A stretch of DNA of 64,000 nucleotides from Microvirga massiliensis (GTDB taxonomy: Bacteria; Pseudomonadota; Alphaproteobacteria; Rhizobiales; Beijerinckiaceae). The stretch lies in NCBI RefSeq assembly GCF_001006805.1, contig NZ_LN811351.1:64883-128882 (forward strand). Direction: 5' to 3'. The notes beneath the pieces are model-generated. The model was not told the DNA's origin and searched no databases. It saw nothing but the letters and a program-made list of their open reading frames with translations. Below, one piece after another: positions 62,996 to 64,000 of this stretch; position 1 is the stretch's first letter, and each line of letters begins with the position of its first letter. The position numbers were made by a program, and so were the translations under genes.

Positions 62996-64000
62996 GGCTT
63001 CCCGAATTCTGCATCAGGCGGCCCGTCTTTGCGACGGTCCTGAGCCTCATCCTGATCCTCGTCGGCGTGGTGTCATGGGACCGGCTCACCGTCCGTGAGT
63101 ATCCCGTGATCGACGAGCCGGTCGTGTCCGTCACGACCCGCTACCCCGGCGCTTCGGCCGCGATCATCGAAACCCAGGTGACCCAGGTCCTCGAAGGCTC
63201 CATTGCGGGGATCGAGGGCATCGACATTCTCGAATCGACGAGCCGCGCGGAGACGAGCCGCATCACGGTGAGGTTCAGGCTCGAGATCGATCCCGACGTG
63301 GCCGCGAGCGACGTCAGGGATCGCGTGAGCCGCGTTCGTGGCCGTCTCCCCGACGAAATCGACGAGCCGATCATCGCGAAGGTGGAGGCGGATGCCCAGC
63401 CGGTCATCTATCTCGCCTTCACGAGCGATCGCATGAACGCGCTCGAGCTGACCGACTATGTCGACCGGTTCGTGGTCGATCGGCTCAAGAACCTGACCGG
63501 CGTTGCCGACGTGACGATCTTCGGCGAGCGTCGCTACGCGATGCGGATCTGGGTCGACCGGGAACGCCTCGCCGCCTACAACCTCACCGTCCAGGACATC
63601 GAGAGCGCGCTGCGCACGCAGAACGTCGAGCTCCCGTCGGGGCGCATCGAGAGCCAGGATCGCGAGTTCACGATTCTCTCCCGCACGGGTCTCACCACGC
63701 CGGAGCAGTTCGAGAACATCGTCGTCAAGCTGGCAGACGGCTATCAGGTCAAGATGCGCGACGTCGCGCGAGTCGAGCTCGGAGCCGCCGATACGCGGCG
63801 CGACAGTACCTTCAATGGAAAGACCACGGTCACGGTCGGCATCGTCAAGCAGGCCGTTGCGAACCCGCTCGACGTGTCTTCAGCATTGCGCCAGGTCCTG
63901 CCGGAGATCAACGAGTCGCTTCCGGAGGGAATGACATCGGAGATCGGCAACGACAGTGCGGTCTTCATCGACCGCTCGATCAAGGCGGTCTACAGCACCA
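62992..64000 (+). CDS. RND efflux pump permease, N-terminal part
   Basis: 336 residues of an AcrB/MexB-type pump that runs off the right edge; a full protein has about 1030. GTG start coupled to the adaptor stop. N-terminal features: LPEFCIRRPVFATVLSLILI, TRYPGASAAIIETQVTQVLE, and the porter-domain segments VDRFVVDRLKNLTGVADVTI, LTVQDIESALRTQNVELPSG. Substrate class (drug or solvent) cannot be told; no regulator is in the window. Confidence 0.9.
   Translation, partial: MRLPEFCIRRPVFATVLSLILILVGVVSWDRLTVREYPVIDEPVVSVTTRYPGASAAIIETQVTQVLEGSIAGIEGIDILESTSRAETSRITVRFRLEIDPDVAASDVRDRVSRVRGRLPDEIDEPIIAKVEADAQPVIYLAFTSDRMNALELTDYVDRFVVDRLKNLTGVADVTIFGERRYAMRIWVDRERLAAYNLTVQDIESALRTQNVELPSGRIESQDREFTILSRTGLTTPEQFENIVVKLADGYQVKMRDVARVELGAADTRRDSTFNGKTTVTVGIVKQAVANPLDVSSALRQVLPEINESLPEGMTSEIGNDSAVFIDRSIKAVYST

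Noticed and set aside
1-64000. CRISPR arrays, tRNA or rRNA genes, insertion sequences, prophage
   Set aside because: No regularly spaced repeats, cloverleaf-like segments, transposase or phage genes were seen by reading. A tRNA or covariance-model scan was not possible here.

Overview
The window looks like the chromosome of a GC-rich alphaproteobacterium of the order Hyphomicrobiales (Rhizobiales), perhaps close to Microvirga, Methylobacterium or Bradyrhizobium. The reasons are a near Bradyrhizobium-type D-tartrate dehydratase, a TPP-riboswitch-led thiOSGE operon, several TRAP, TAXI and branched-chain-type ABC uptake systems, and dense operons with ATGA/GTGA overlaps. This is inference from remembered protein families; no database search was run. 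No rRNA, tRNA, CRISPR array, insertion sequence or prophage was seen. The content is ordinary chromosomal metabolism, transport and stress functions.

Layout. 0-11 kb, ion homeostasis: nhaA, then a complete Mrp/Mnh antiporter operon (A-G). Its last antiporter gene is an MnhG-universal-stress-protein fusion. A membrane sensor kinase and an NtrC-family sigma54 activator follow. The gap in front of the operon carries two 16-bp palindromes one 32-bp step apart and a near-consensus sigma54 promoter, so the operon probably encodes and is controlled by its own two-component system. 11.5-14.3 kb: zinc ABC importer aztABC-like, preceded by a translationally coupled 50-residue His-rich membrane peptide. 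14.6-16.8 kb: tarD with a divergent LysR regulator. 16.8-19.9 kb: TPP riboswitch and thiO-thiS-thiG-thiE. 19.9-25.2 kb: an OpgD-like glucan protein, an orphan TAXI binding protein plus DUF1850 protein, a small membrane protein and a gamma-glutamyltransferase-like enzyme. 25.2-29.2 kb: cobalt-type nitrile hydratase (alpha, beta, accessory protein), a Tyr/Gly-rich secreted protein, and a NicO-family Ni/Co transporter with a DUF1007 partner.

29.4-35.4 kb, stress and hypothetical genes: a DUF4142-PRC-barrel protein, an unknown glycosyltransferase-like protein, an SDR, a HAD nucleotidase-like protein and a manganese catalase. 35.8-49.5 kb, a probable aryl- or keto-acid module: fused indolepyruvate ferredoxin oxidoreductase, a MarR-GNAT protein with a palindromic operator, an acyl-CoA ligase, a complete five-component branched-chain-type ABC importer and a PaaK-like protein with a degenerate P-loop. 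49.6-54.4 kb: HNH nuclease, ung, a Tat-exported 5'-nucleotidase-like enzyme, hemH and a small unknown gene. 54.8-60.0 kb: a beta-hydroxyacid dehydrogenase and an amidohydrolase, divergent from a DctPQM TRAP transporter. 60.1-64.0 kb: an SPFH/NfeD pair and an RND efflux pair, the pump running off the right edge.

A dispersed repeat built from inverted arms occurs at about 32.4-32.6, 39.4-39.5 and (partly) 49.55-49.6 kb. All three copies lie between the 3' ends of convergent genes. Hairpins also follow the binding-protein genes of the TAXI, ABC and TRAP systems. The most novel items are the self-regulated Mrp operon with its MnhG-Usp fusion, the His-rich peptide of the zinc operon, and the convergent-gap repeat.
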